This document shows positions 33,156-45,988 of a DNA stretch of 64,000 nucleotides, one piece after another. Each line of letters opens with the position of its first letter. Position 1 is the stretch's first letter. This DNA is from Hexactinellida sp. DTS-2022 (taxonomy: Eukaryota > Porifera > Hexactinellida), in contig JAPNXP010000006.1 in NCBI GenBank assembly GCA_028753945.1, positions 3,906,001-3,970,000 on the forward strand, in the 5' to 3' direction. The notes under the pieces were generated by a model. The model saw only the letters and a list, made by a program, of their open reading frames with translations, was not told the DNA's origin and did not search any database. The position numbers and the translations under genes are program-made.

Positions 33156-33479
33156 CTAATTTTGTACTCTCAAATTTTCTTCCCATTTCCTTAAGTCTGT
33201 AACACCCTGTTTGTATAGTTCATGACCGTAGCCTGAACGCTGAAGAAATTGTAAATGTTCTGTAGGGAGTTTCTCTATATCGTCCAGAATACGATTGAAT
33301 AAGTGTCCGTACTTTATAAGCTCAGTTATTTTCTGTGGATTTGTTGTACCTTGGTAAAACTCAATTGCATCACGAATATTGAATTTAATTTTGCGACGAA
33401 TCTGAACTAATGGAAATTGTTCAGATCTTCGTAGAATAGTTCGGTAGAGATTTAACACTTGTCTACGAGTTGCATTCAT
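33156..33479 (-). CDS. LYR-motif (LYRM) mitochondrial protein, 107 aa
   Basis: Starts MNATRRQVLNLYRTILRRS, with the Leu-Tyr-Arg motif of the Complex1_LYR family. A basic helix (QIRRKIKFNIRDA) and a third helix (NPQKITELIKYG) follow in the usual spacing. LYRM proteins are small three-helix factors that bind acyl carrier protein and help assemble respiratory complexes or iron-sulfur clusters. The pattern is closest by eye to the ISD11/LYRM5 type, but I cannot name the orthologue. Single exon, tail to tail with the transporter gene. Confidence 0.8.
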   Translation of the reverse strand: MNATRRQVLNLYRTILRRSEQFPLVQIRRKIKFNIRDAIEFYQGTTNPQKITELIKYGHLFNRILDDIEKLPTEHLQFLQRSGYGHELYKQGVTDLRKWEENLRVQN

Positions 33480-33545
33480 TGATACGCTATGAGCTATTTT
33501 CGCCTAATTAGGGTTATCATAACTATATAAATACAAAAGGCTTGA

Positions 33546-33961
33546 CAGTCGACTCCGCTAAATTGGGTCACGTTTGTTTCAGGCCAATTGTCCTGGGCAA
33601 TAAGCGGAGTTCCCAATTAACCGAAAAATCAATGTAAAGTAGCGATTTACAACAATTTCAGTTTTAAAACTGTTATAACAATTCCTCCACTCATTGAGGC
33701 TACTTACGCCCGTAGTATGAGCCTTAATATTTTGTAGACCGTTTGAAACTATCTGTGAACCACAAGGTGTTAATCTCTGGTAAATTGCGATATATGGAAA
33801 TCAATAAAACAATAGACCCTACATATATATAAATATTTTGTATACCTTTTTCAGTATTGATTAAGATAATTATAATTTGTTCTGTTGAGGGCTCCAATTT
33901 TAAACCGAATTTACTCAGTTTGTCCCGATTAACCGGTGTCCCAATAAAGTGGAGTATACTG
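33546..33961. mobile_element. MITE, family CAGTCGACTCCGC (long copy)
   Basis: Termini CAGTCGACTCCGCTAAATTG and CAGTATACTCCACTTTATTG in inverted orientation. TA follows the right end. The 416-bp interior is longer than the sister copies, so it may contain another insertion. Confidence 0.7.
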
Positions 33962-34682
33962 TAAATGCTTAGGGAAAAAATTAATATTGGGCTTACTTAA
34001 ATATCGGCAGACACTGTTCAATATAGCGGCTTCTCAAAGTGAATTTTAATGATATAAATTAATGTAGCTAATGGCTTAAAAAGTACATTTGAAAAGGTGT
34101 TGATCGATATTTATGTAATTTAATACTTTTTCTATGGATAAAACAACAAATTTTTCGGAAAAACCATTTGAATTTTATTAAAGTGGAATTAATTAAGCAT
34201 TTTAACTCTCAAAAATATTATGTAAAAACAAAGTCAACTCCTCGTAATTGAGAGAGACAAATATAAATAACCAAAGTATGTCAATGTAGTGTTTACAATG
34301 AGATTTTTCAGTTTATAGGGATAAACTGCCTGCAATCAAAGTATCCCAATTAAATTGTTACTATATATTTGGTATATGTAACGACATTGGTTTAAAGGGG
34401 ATATATATTGAAGGGTACTGAATATTGTCTGTGAATCGTTCAATAATATAAATGCTAAAACTATTTTAAGCTATTACGGCAAATAATATTGAATACTTAG
34501 AATTTACCAGCTGTTAATCAACAGGTGAAATCAATAAATTAGCGAGTCATCGAATTACGTTGATGATGTAATTTTTTGAAGATGGTCTTAAGCACTTGAT
34601 TGTCTTTATACAATGGAATGTGAAGAGAATTACTAAATAAAGGCAATGTCTGTTAGTTGTGTATCATCGACTAATTATATTG
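33962..34682. other. Intergenic, nothing recognised
   Basis: AT-rich DNA below the WDR54 stop codon. Contains a repeat snippet AAAGTACATTTGAAAAGGTG near 34080, seen elsewhere (37135, 52100, 63140). Confidence 0.5.
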
Positions 34683-35735
34683 TTATTCTGTATCTTTCTG
34701 TTTATTTTCTTGGCTGTATATGAGGATTTCATTATGATCATAAGCTGTGAGAGCAAAAGAAAAACCGTTTTCGTCCAAAAATCGGCATCCTGTTAGTACA
34801 CAACTCTGTATAGCTTCATAATACAAGCACTCAACTGTACTGTCACTTTTAATAGGGATCTGCCATATAGATACGCATGTATCTTCTGATACAGCTATAA
34901 ACAACTTATTTTTCTCACAAATATCAATTGAATTTATCCAACGAGCGTGTGCATTAATCTCAAATTCCAATGCGTCACAAGTGTTGTTGTGGAATTTGAG
35001 TTTGCCTGAACCAAAAGATGCAATAATAAACCTATCACACATAGCGATTCCAGTGCATGGATCTTCCCCACTATTATTTATGACTCTTGGTTCTTGTATC
35101 GACATATCTTCTCTCCCATTCAGTTGCCATGTACAAACCATTCCACAGTCATGACCAGAAATCAAACAACCAAACTTATCAGAGTATAAGTTAGCAATGG
35201 GGCCACCATGGCCTTTAAGTGTTGCAAAATGTTCAAATAAAATTTCAGTTTTCTCTTCAACAATTGTTTCTTTTAACTGAAAAACAATAATCTCATTATT
35301 CCCAGAACCTATACATAGGAATTTTTCATAAACTGCAATTCCCTTTCCATACATGGACTTGTATTTACTAACACCATACACAATAGGATGCACAAAAATC
35401 AAATTTGTACCTTGTTGATTGTAAATTAAAACCATATGATGACAACATAATACTAAGTAAAATGAAGACCCTATACAACACCATTTAGCCTGCAGGATAA
35501 AAGGATTTGGTTGTATTGTACGTAAATCTAAGACATTAGGAAAACTTTCAGGACTGAATACGATCTGTGTTGTTTCTTTAGTTTGTATAATGCTGAGTAT
35601 GTTTTTATGGATTATTGCAAAGGTAGTGTCAACAAAGTTTGTAGGTGAAAATGGATAATTAGGGAGAATAGATAAATTGTTGGGTAAATAGGAAGGAGAG
35701 AGTTTGAGTGGGGTTACTGTTGCTTTGGAATACAT
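34683..35735 (-). CDS. WDR54: WDR54, WD40-repeat protein, 350 aa
   Basis: Single exon. The start MYSKATVTPLKLSPSYLPNN with NLSIL matches the N-terminus of animal WDR54. Diagnostic blocks follow in order: AKWCCIG, GKGIAVYEKFLCIGSG, GHGGPIANL, INAHARWINSIDI, AVSEDTCVSIW, and GCRFLDENGFSFALTAYD near the C-terminus. Length is close to the 330-340 aa of vertebrate forms. The protein is a single small beta-propeller. Its biochemical role is poorly known; links to signalling and ciliated tissues have been proposed. It stands alone between repeat-filled intergenic regions. Confidence 0.9.
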   Translation of the reverse strand: MYSKATVTPLKLSPSYLPNNLSILPNYPFSPTNFVDTTFAIIHKNILSIIQTKETTQIVFSPESFPNVLDLRTIQPNPFILQAKWCCIGSSFYLVLCCHHMVLIYNQQGTNLIFVHPIVYGVSKYKSMYGKGIAVYEKFLCIGSGNNEIIVFQLKETIVEEKTEILFEHFATLKGHGGPIANLYSDKFGCLISGHDCGMVCTWQLNGREDMSIQEPRVINNSGEDPCTGIAMCDRFIIASFGSGKLKFHNNTCDALEFEINAHARWINSIDICEKNKLFIAVSEDTCVSIWQIPIKSDSTVECLYYEAIQSCVLTGCRFLDENGFSFALTAYDHNEILIYSQENKQKDTE

Positions 35736-35805
35736 ATGCGAATAATTGTAGATTAGCTATATTATAAATTCATGGTGAAAAGTGATCTATAACTATTCAG
35801 AAATA

Positions 35806-35983
35806 AAGTGGAGTTGCTTTATTAGCAACTCCCTTATTAGCAATAATATTGCTTTAATAGCAACCGCTTTTCGGGTCCCAAGCGTGATATAATACTGTTA
35901 ATTTAATTCCCCTATTAGCAACTTCGCCTATTAGCAACCAGATTGTGTGGCAAACCCGAGTTGCTAATAAAGCAACTCCACTG
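35806..35983. mobile_element. MITE, family CAGTGGAGTTGC
   Basis: Right end CAGTGGAGTTGCTTTATTAG (complement), left end a slightly worn AAGTGGAGTTGCTTTATTAG. TA follows the right end. It lies just upstream of WDR54. Confidence 0.8.
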
Positions 35984-38490
35984 TATAATATAAAATTTGA
36001 TCGTCAGAAAGATTAAAAATACAAATTGTCAGAGAAATACGTTATATTACATAATACAGTTCCTTCCTGTTAATACGTACATTAGTTAATATATATCCCC
36101 CTTAGCATTTTCAATAAAATTATATTGGTTAATACGAATTCCGGATAAGGCGAACACATTATGACTGTCCCCTGGTGTTCGTACTAACGAGGTTCTACTG
36201 AATATAAAAAACATATCAGGGATCAATTTTCAATTTATCGAGAGCGATATTATATAGAAAGAGTATTAAAATATTTTAGATTACGTCACTGAAAACGTAA
36301 CAAATTTAATAAAAAGCAACTGCATTCTAAATTTCTTCATATGTTAATTTATTAATAATATATATTGCTAATTAATCTGAAGTCGAAAAATAATAAAACG
36401 GATTTCCTTTAAGAAGAATATATGTGTAGCATTTTTGGAATAATTCATCTGCTATAAAGACTCGAAGACTTATGTATACTGCACAAGGATAAAGTATTTT
36501 CAAATGATCGTGATATGCTATCGAATCACTCCAAGACAACTAATATTTTGTAAACAATATCCGAATCGTAATTAAGGAGTCATTTAATTAAATACTATTA
36601 CTGACGAAAAGTTAAATTTGGGATTGTGACTAATATCTGTAACAGATGTTCACCAGGAGTTTTAGTTTTACATTTCATTGTAGATGTGAATTTAACTTTG
36701 AAAGATGAGATACCATTCGTAGTCATTCCCAATAAATATTGAAGCATTACTATGCTAAGTAACTACAGATGGCAATGTCATAAATAATGAATTGATTTGA
36801 CAAGTACATTAAATAGTGTTATCGTCAATTATTAGTCAGTATTGTATCAAACTAATGTCACTGATAAGATTAATATTCCAGATAGCATAGAGATAATAAT
36901 ACAAAACTATGGGAAATATTCAAAGTTCTAAAATACAAAAAATCATTAACCGATTAATCTTCTCATAACTCTAAAGTTCTTACAATATAACTTACTCATA
37001 TTCTTAATTACATGTCGGCAAATTCCTTAAAATATAAAACCTGCATTCGCAAACGTGACTTTTTTGATGAAAATAATAATAAATGCAGTAATTTCAGTAC
37101 TGGCCCATTAAAAATGGCCTCGCCTGTGCCCGAAAATTACATTTGAAAAGGTGTTTTCCGATATACTTTTTTACAAGAAATTCCTTATACGTTAAGTATA
37201 ACAATGTTTTTCCTATTAATAGTACATTTGTTACTTAATCCAGTGGACGCCGGTTATAAGCACATCGTCGGGAACTGCACTTAATGTTCTTATAACCGAC
37301 ATATATATAGGGTATATGGCAACCGTTTTCCAACAGAGTGTTCTTATATCCGATATATTCTTATAACCGGTGTGCTTATATTCGACATCTACTGTATACC
37401 AAATGGAATCTCTCTTCAGTCAACCCTATCATCAGCATTGTGCATTAATACTACACTGCGTGCGCAAGGATAATTTCATCACCAGAGAGAACTTAATCAG
37501 TAATACAATCAATTAATTATTAATTCATCAGCATGAATAAAAAGGTCTGATTTCAAGTGTATTGAATAATGCCTTTCATATAATAAGGTCATTACAGATG
37601 TTCTAAATTAATGCATACATAGAATGATACTTGTAAACGGATATTTCTCAATTTGTGATGCAATTATCTGATGTAATTTAGTATCGTGAGATAATACAGA
37701 TGTTTGTATACATAGTCAAAACACCAACTCAATTTTTTTAGCTCTAGAAATTAAATTAAATAGCTAGCGAAAATATCACTATAGGATAATTAAATTATTA
37801 ATTGACCTGAAAATGTCTTAATTATGTCTGTAATTAATTTAGTGTAATGATTGCCCCAATTTACAAATTTCTAACAACTTCTGTAGAAAAATAACACAGA
37901 AGAACTTAATTTATCAAAAAGAACAGATTTCGTTTGATAAAATGCAATAGAATGTAAATAGAACTTATCAGATTATATCAATAAACATATGAGTAATTAG
38001 TAACTTTGAATTTATGAATGATTATTGGACAAAACCCTAAAATTTGAAATCAAAGACGCCTGTTGATTAGCACCAAAGGAATCAATTCATTTATGGATCA
38101 AATAGCAAAGAAGTTGTACGATAATTCAGAATAAATGTGCCTTATCTATGGTATGGTGGTCAATGAATATAAGGATTATATGCATAGGAGCTAATACATG
38201 TGTTCAGTGCATTTGCATACTATTCTAATTGAGAAACCCATTTGAGAATCAGAGATGGTATTCATGTATTTCTTCGATAAATTAATAATTTGAATAATAA
38301 GTTTGTTTTGTTGATCGAATTAAAAATAATATTCATATACGTACTATATGTATACATTTCACATAAATGGATACATCTAATACAAATAATACAATAGTAA
38401 ATTATCTTCAAGTAGCTAGTAAAAATGTATATTCAAATTCAAAATGTGTAGTTAGGTCCAATGACAAGTTTTATAAACACATTTTTAGTA
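35984..38490. other. Intergenic, repeats and AT-rich DNA
   Basis: No coding signal. A MITE fragment near 36115-36200 ends GAGGTTCTACTG. A complete MITE lies at 37241-37394. Part of a shared repeat (CTGGCCCATTAAAAATGG, near 37080-37160) is also present. Confidence 0.55.
37241..37394. mobile_element. MITE, family CAGTGGACGCCGG
   Basis: Termini CAGTGGACGCCGGTTATAAG and CAGTAGATGTCGAATATAAG. TA lies on the right, ATC on the left. Full copy also at 63590-63731, and the start of another at 63899. Confidence 0.8.
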
Positions 38491-38498
38491 TATGGGAT

Positions 38499-38681
38499 CA
38501 GTGTATTACACAGCCATTTGTAAATGCGCTCTTAATCCTGGTCTAATCCAATTTTCAAACGCCTAAATCACAAATTAATGTTACTGTATAGGAGAGGATT
38601 TCAAATTTTAGCGCTCCTAAATTCAAATTTTCCAAAATCATACTCCAAAAGGAGCGTCTCGCGCTCCTGGTTAATTCCTTG
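38499..38681. mobile_element. hAT-like short element, copy 2
   Basis: Starts CAGTGTATTACACAGCC and ends GGTTAATTCCTTG. It is bracketed by a perfect 8-bp direct repeat, TATGGGAT (38491-38498 and 38682-38689). The interior has inverted GCTCCT/AGGAGC motifs. It ends only 48 bp before the KH gene start codon. Confidence 0.8.
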
Positions 38682-38728
38682 TATGGGATAGATATAAATA
38701 TTTACTGTAGCTTTCTAATACTAGTTAG

Positions 38729-41700
38729 ATGGCGAGTAATAAAGAGAGAGGAACTACCTTTTCATTCATGAAACGTCCCACTTTGCGTAGCCAAAAACAA
38801 CATGTTAACGGAGACTCAGTATCAGTAGATACGCTACGTACAGAATTTAGAGGCAATCATCATGACCTAAGGAATAATAATAGCAAAGGAAGTTCAGGAC
38901 GATTCTCAAATTCAACTGAAAACTTGGCCGATATATCAATAGATGAAAATGGAAATACAATTCAATTACCAGCTCCTACTTTCCTAGGCAATATATTGAA
39001 GAGTATTGAAAAGAGTGAATTTCAAGAACTTGTAGATCAGATTCCAGATGAAAAACCTTTAAGCAGGGATGAAATGAACTTTCTAAATGGTAAGCAATAC
39101 CCATTTAACTAAGGAGAACTAGGGTGTACATCACCTTATTAACAATAGTTAATCTCCATACTTGTTATAGTTAGACAGTTTTGAATATGTCATGATCGTC
39201 ATTTGGTACCAATGAAATAAAGGTAAATTTAATCATAAATAAATTAGTGTTTACCCAAGCAAAGGGTGTAAATTTAGCTATGCTTGTTTATGTGTACAGT
39301 AGAACCTGCATAATCCTACCACTATAATCCGAAATTCAGCTAAACTGACATTATTTTGTGTACCGATGATATTAACGTTATACTGCATAATCCGACAATT
39401 TGGTAATCCGACATTTTTTCTTCATCCCAAGTCCTATAGTAAATACCAAAAAATTTTGATTCCTCCCATTGACCGTTATATAAATTTTGAGATCTTGTGG
39501 ACCCACTACAGGTTAACTAAGGAGTACAAGGTTTAATTCCCCTAGCCTATACAAATACATTAAACTAATTCGGGTCAGGATAATACGAACAAAAATTTGG
39601 ACGGTCCCCTGATTATTGTATTAAAGACAGTCTTACTGATACATATAAATTCAATCAAATGAAAATGTGATATATTTGGATAATAGGCCAATAATTTTAT
39701 GAATTAACTGTGGTCTGTAAACGAGTGGTATTATAATAAATTTTAAATTTTAAATACCTTATAGAAATCACAAAGCACATGATCAAGCAATGCAATTGGT
39801 TACAAACATTATCTTTACTAAATATCTACCTACACTACAGTTGAACATACAAGAAAATTAAAATATTGTGCAATTAAATATTCCAAGCATTCAATTGCAG
39901 CTGGATTATAATTATACCATTTAAGTATAAGATAAAAGTTGAAACTTTTCGTAACAACCAAATGCTGGAGGTATGCAAAAACCGAGAATGAATTAAGTAA
40001 TATGTTAGGACTAAATTACTAATTAAACTTTACTATTGTGTTACAGGTAATGCAGGTGCTACATTACGTGACCTTCGTGCTACTACAGGTGCACTGTTAA
40101 GCTTAGGCTGGGATAATGCAAGTCAATACACAGATGGAGTAATGAAAATTGGAGGATTAAGACCGTGTAGACAACAAGCGCAACAAAGAATTAATGAATT
40201 GATCTCGAATATACACTCAAAGACTTTAGGTACGAACAGATGTAGTATGTTGTTGTGTTTAAAAGGTCAAAGGTAATGATCAATGAACAAATTTAAAAAC
40301 ATATGTGAAGTATATAATCTTCAAAGGATTTGGAATGATCTTGTTAATCGATTATTGTTAATGCGAAATATTTCAAGTCGGTCTAATGAAATGTTTCACA
40401 GAAAATATATATTTGTGTAGGAACAGATGTCTTAGCATGTTGGTTTTTTGAATTTTCTCTCGAAAAATTAGTTTTCTTACGATATTTGTATGATAGTCGA
40501 TTGTTTATTTGTTGTTTTATTTATACATAAATACACTAGCAAACAAATACAGTGGAGTGGCGAATTGACAATTTGTTTAATAAAATAATCGTTTAATAGC
40601 AAGTTACTTTTCTTCCAAAGAGAGCATTTACTATTTTAGTAATTAATTATTTCCATCTATGGATATTCACCTATTTGTAATAAATTAGTTACTATTACGC
40701 GAAGTCCATTGTATACCAAATAACTTTGTTATCAGTATGATATAAATGAAATCTTTATAGATACTTCAGTACCACTACAACTTGTATTCGATTTAAAGCT
40801 TGATTATCTCCCAATAAAACCGGGATTTCTCTACAAACCAAAGTTCACAAACAGTATTGAGATATTCGGTCCAAGTGAACACGAAGTTAACCAGACTTCT
40901 ATCGAAATCCAAAAGAGATTATCGGTACCAACATTCGTCCGTACTCAATTTAAATATAATAAAGTCACCTGTTTTCTGGGTAAGTAATCAAGTAGTGCTA
41001 ATTAACAACTGTAATTAATGATAATTATAATTATTGAATGTTTATATTACAACTAAGTACGAACATCTGAAAGATTTAGCGAGAATTAAACAGAATCCAG
41101 GTATACCAGGCTATATAATAATCACTCATTTAATTATGAGTTCTAAAGTAAGTTTCATTTCAGTATACACATGATCAGTGGTGAAATATCAAATACATAA
41201 GAACTAGCTGATTTGAGAAATATGGAATAGTTTCCTACATCATGCCATTACATTGGGTACAAAAATTTGTAATGATGTGGTGAAACAAATAATGTACAAT
41301 ATTTTACCAATAAAAATGATAACCATGTTTATTCATACGTATGATGGCTGCTGACATTGTAGGTAGGTTTATCGATACTACAGTGACTTCCGTTATAACG
41401 AAGTCGGATATAACGAAATGACTGTTTAAAACGAAATAGAGATTTCCCACAGAGCACTAAATGCAATAATTATTATCCGCTTATAACAAATATCCGGATA
41501 TAACGAAGGAATTTACAGGTCCGAAGCACTTCGTTATAACGAGAGTTAACTGCAGTAGTTTTAACTGGGCTAACATGAAATTTTTTCGCCACATCTATAC
41601 TGTTATATAAGTAAAATGTAATCATTGTTCAATAAATTATCTCTCCGCTTGAATTCCAAAGATACAAATGGTTTCCAAGCCGGTAAAGGGAGATGTTTAA

Positions 41701-44700
41701 TCTTTGTTATAATTGAATACTTATAATAAGAATTTTATGAGCAACAAGGTTTGAATTTAGTGACACATTCAAACAAACATGCTGAGAATTCAATGACATA
41801 AATGTCAACAAGTCTATGATATGTATGACAGCATGAAATTACTCGTAAGTTGTATAAACAATACCTTATTAGGGTCTTATCACCAAACAAGACAATTCAG
41901 TTACGAGACAATACCTAAAGATTATCTACTCTATAATTTACCAAAGGGTGCATATCAATATTGTACTTTTGCTGATGCTACGAGTAATGAGATGGATGTC
42001 AATACACAGGGCCTAATGAATTTGGCAGGAATTCTAAGGCAAAGTGTGCCTAAAATTAGGAAAGTTTCAGTGACAAAAGGCGAGGAAGAAGCAAGTGAAA
42101 TAGCCCAGATTCCGAAATCAGGAATATGGAATACTAGCGAGAGTTTAATAAAATACGTCATCACAACAAGAATTCCAGCTCTAATCTATCAAAATCATCA
42201 TCCATACTTCTTCTGTCAATTAGGTAAATTGATTTTAATTAGCATTCCACTAATTAGGATTACTATTAAATAATAGTAGCTATAGTAATGACCTAGAAAA
42301 AGTAATTGTGGCACAAAATTCATTAAAACTTTACAAAATTAATATGGAAAATCTAAAATTACAGCTGTGCCGACAGCATATTCTTTTGGAGTCACTTTAT
42401 TTTGTGGTTGATTGATATATGTGCCTCCATGAGTGCGTGGCCAGGGCACCGTCTACGGAAAAATAATAAAGGCAGTGATTTCAGAACTGGTACACTACAT
42501 AGTAGTCGGCATAGTAAAAAGTTCCGTTAAAGTGGTTTTATGAAACGACCCATGTTCGTAATAAAATTTATTTAGGTAGATAATTAACATAAATTATAAT
42601 TTTAGGGAAAGTGGTGTTCTCAACTGTGCCACCAGAAATCAAATCAAACAATTGGAATATCGAAGAGACTTTCTATCATCCTAAATTAGCAGAACTCGCT
42701 CCTCAATTCAACACTCATGCTAAACTTGATGTGGAAGAAGTAAGCAAGAAACTGGGAGTCAAACAAAAGGCAACAATCAAGTATAGGTAAAATGACACAA
42801 AATGTTTAATCAAATCATACAGTCTATTATAAATATTCAAGGAACCAAATATGCAATGTTCATAATAAGTGAATTCAACTTATAATAAATGGTAAGTTGT
42901 TAAATTGGGACCATAAGGCTTGTTCATATTAAAGTTTTTCAAATTAAGCAGACGAAATTGTTGACAATAAGCAAGCCTGATATGAGTTATGCCAACTAAC
43001 TTTTTAAGTGCATATTAGAATTGAAATTTACATAACAATAAGTAAATTTCAATTAAAAACATGTGAATATAATAAAATCATTGATATACAAATATAAATT
43101 AGGAAATTGGGACAAAGAGCCAAGTAAAATCGAAATTATTTAAAAAAGACATGTATCCTAATGCATCAATGAATACTTCCCATTCATTCGAAACACAGTA
43201 ATTTCTATACCTTTTACTACCGTAAATCATAATGGAATGTAAATTATTAACAGAATGTTGGTGCATGGTGATGGCATCGAAATGACTAAATTTACTCCAT
43301 TAATTTTCTCAAATGTTCAAGTGGTTAGATCTCATTTTTGTAAATACATACACCTGCAAAAGTTATAAATTAAGCTAACATGTTATGTTATGTAGGGTAT
43401 AATATATTATGTAATATATTTTATATTCAAAAGGTTGCAAGTAAAACACCTGGAGAACCGCAATTACCTCATTTTTACATTTACTTTCCGTATGGACGGA
43501 CAGCCGAATGTAATCAGTGCAGAAAGTCCAGAGCATCACAAAGTTAGCATCAACTGTATGTGTCCTGATAAGAAGTATGATCTCTCACTTATTATCGCGA
43601 AGAAGGAAACACTTTTAGATATGGATACCCAAGCAAAGTTAGTTAATTATTAAAATATTAAAACAACAATATTTGAATAATTAGTCTCAAAGATGATAGT
43701 AACAGAATACCAAAGATTCTTCAATATGAATTGTTTACTGGAATTTCTGATTGATAATTCTCCAAATTTGCTGGAAAATAGTACTTATTATACGTACAAT
43801 AGAACATCGTTAGCACGAACACGGTTAACACAAATTTCCGGTTAAGAGGAACAGATATTTACACAAAATTATGTCCCTATAATGGCTATTCAATTGGTAT
43901 TACTCCGGTTAATACGAACTCCGGATAAGACGAACAAATCTGGACCGTCCGTTGGTGTTCGTGTTAACGAGGTTCTACTATATATATCGGAGTATACTTA
44001 CTATACTAACCGAGTTGAAACTACATAGAAATACATTTACGAAATTGACAAACTTTGTTTATACAAGTACGTAGTATGTACTAAACCATGTACTAACCGA
44101 GTTATACTGTATTATTCATTTAGATTCTTGTATTCACTGAAGCTAAACGATTGTGGTCAGTTAATTTGCGAGCCAGGGAATGAATATGAAGTAATATCAG
44201 CTGAGAGCATTGATTGCAATACAATCCAGCATGGACATTACATTGTGTCTTGCGAGCAAAAACAAGTGTTGTACACATCAGATATTAGTCGCATGCTTTT
44301 CTACACAAAATCTCTACAACCCGTTCAAGGAAAACTGCTCATTGACTTTTCATATGGTCGTAGGATGTCTCATGTAACAGCAGAATCACTACATTTTCAC
44401 GAGTTAATTGATAGACTTTCCTACGAGTATCCAAGCGAGAATTCTGAGAACGTTTCGCTGGATCGTGGTTCAGTGGCGCCCTCACCAGACATGGATAAAA
44501 GTAAAGGTTTCGTAATGTTTTCACCTAATCACGGTGCAGATGGAATTGTTCCAGGTATAGTTGTGCTAGACAACATATCAAATTAGTGTTAAGTCGTGCT
44601 ACGCGAATGGTACTAAGATCATGATATAGTAATATAGCAGTTGTAGTCTGGTATGTATTGAATTCATTGAGGTAATGAATCGTATGCACCAAATGGTAGA

Positions 44701-45865
44701 GACATTATAATACAGGTGTCCTGTGTTTGAGAAAGGACAAGCATATTTTAAATTAAACCGATTTCGAAAAGTTCTACATGAATTCCAATAAGTTATAATT
44801 CATAAAAATATAATTATTAATTAGAAAAGTAATTGTTTCAATAATTGTGCCATATGATCCTGGCGTTAAATTTCAGCGAAATTTTGTATTAAGTTTATGG
44901 ACAGTATATCAAATATTATAATAGTTTACAATCAACTTTAAAAAAATAATTATGTATAATCCGGCCAAGACCTTTACTAATGTGGCTTTACTAATGTGAT
45001 AAGGTCATTTTTCTAATATAGTAGAACGTAAGTACCCTATAGGGAAAGGAAAATAAGTACGTATTATCCGAGTGTACGTAGTAACCGAGTTTACCCTCAT
45101 AGAAATACATACTGCTTAATAAACTTGGTTAAATGAATTAGTACGCACTAACCCAGGTACGTTATAACCGAGTTTTACTGTATCAAAATCCACCATTGCG
45201 AAGCGGGATTTTATATTAAAAAGATATTGGTGATACATAGTAAGCCCTTTTTCAAATATGATCTTAGGTGAAGAACCAACTCCTGGTAGAAAGAGATCAA
45301 CAACCGTTCCAGATGTGCACAATACTGAAGAAATTAAGAGTTTGTATGTCAGTAACGAACTGATTAGGAAGAGTGTACGAAAACGAGATTTGTTGTCGAA
45401 TGACCCATCAAACAATCAAGATATGATTTCTATAACACAGAAATACGGTAGATGATTTAATTAAGTTTGCATAGTGTGTTAGTGATACTAAGTCGCAAAA
45501 TTATCATCAAATAAGTTATGATAAATATACTTCCAAATAATACATAGAAATGAAATTATATAATTAATGAGATAATTGTTAGAAAAGACAATCCGTTTAT
45601 TATTAATTTGTCAACAGTATGTAATTTACTTTATTTAATTATTCTAGGTTCAAATGAGAATTTGGATGCCAGTCAAAATGCTCGCCAAACCTCGATTCAA
45701 CAGCTAAAGAGAGTTGGAAATGTGACAACAAAACTCAGCAATACAAATCGTCCAGGCAATATAAGATTTCTCCACATAGAAGAGACTGACACTTATAAAC
45801 AATTGGACAAGTTATTGGATTATGATCTAGAACCAATGTTAGACTTAATACTTACAATAATATAA
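38729..45865 (+). CDS. KH-like protein of unknown family, 9 exons, 775 aa
   Basis: Exons: 38729-39089, 40047-40229, 40761-40979, 41873-42223, 42606-42786, 43434-43637, 44124-44554, 45268-45447, 45648-45865. Phases 1,1,1,1,2,2,1,1 all join and one frame runs to the stop. Residues 1-100 are Ser/Asn-rich and probably disordered. At 121-124 GNAG, followed by ATLRDLRATTGALLSL and later RQQAQQRINELI, fits a type I KH fold: GxxG loop, strands, then the last helix. The following exon ends in IEIFGPSEHEVNQTSIE, possibly a second KH-like unit without GxxG. The middle 400 residues show no motif I recognise. The tail is charged (GRKRSTT, RKSVRKRD). RNA binding is inferred from the KH match only. The exon-6 donor is a weak GTTAGT. 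An extra 21-nt microexon at 41078-41098 would also keep frame. Confidence 0.72.
39090..40046 (+). other. Intron 1 of the KH gene with MITE fragments
   Basis: A CAGTAGAACCTGCATAATCC element starts at 39297 but its partner end is unclear. Fragments with GACGGTCCCCTGATTATTG and GACAGTCTTACTGATA lie near 39535-39640. Confidence 0.55.
41381..41552. mobile_element. MITE, family CAGTGAACTCTCGTTATAACG
   Basis: Termini CAGTGACTTCCGTTATAACG and CAGTTAACTCTCGTTATAAC in inverted orientation. In a KH-gene intron; relatives at 49187 (left end only), 51125 and 61561. Confidence 0.8.
42820..42980. mobile_element. MITE, family CAGTCAGGTCTGC (worn)
   Basis: Begins CAGTCTATTATAAATATTCA and ends ACAATAAGCAAGCCTGA, a degraded inverted match to CAGTCAGGTCTGCTTATTGT. 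In a KH-gene intron. Confidence 0.65.
43797..43981. mobile_element. MITE, family CAGTAGAACCTCGTTA
   Basis: Left CAATAGAACATCGTTAGCAC, right complement of TAGTAGAACCTCGTTAACAC. In a KH-gene intron. The same family gives the GAGGTTCTACTGTA ends near 36200, 57022 and 61460. Confidence 0.7.
45020..45181. repeat. MITE fragment with GTACG motifs
   Basis: Starts near TAGTAGAACGTAAGTACCC and ends GTTATAACCGAGTTTTACTG, followed by TA. In the KH-gene intron before exon 8. Confidence 0.55.
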
Positions 45866-45988
45866 TAACTCTGTGTACATATAGGAACTGAAATGGTCAG
45901 GTAGTATATATTAGTTTTGTTTACTTAATAATGGATGTAATGAAATATTCTATATACTGAACATCTTTGTATTTTAATTAAGAGCATC

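Noticed and set aside
41078-41098. 21-nt microexon candidate in the KH gene (TTTAG acceptor, CCAG/GTATAC donor)
   Set aside because: It keeps the frame, but direct joining of 40979 to 41873 also does; without transcripts there is no reason to prefer it.
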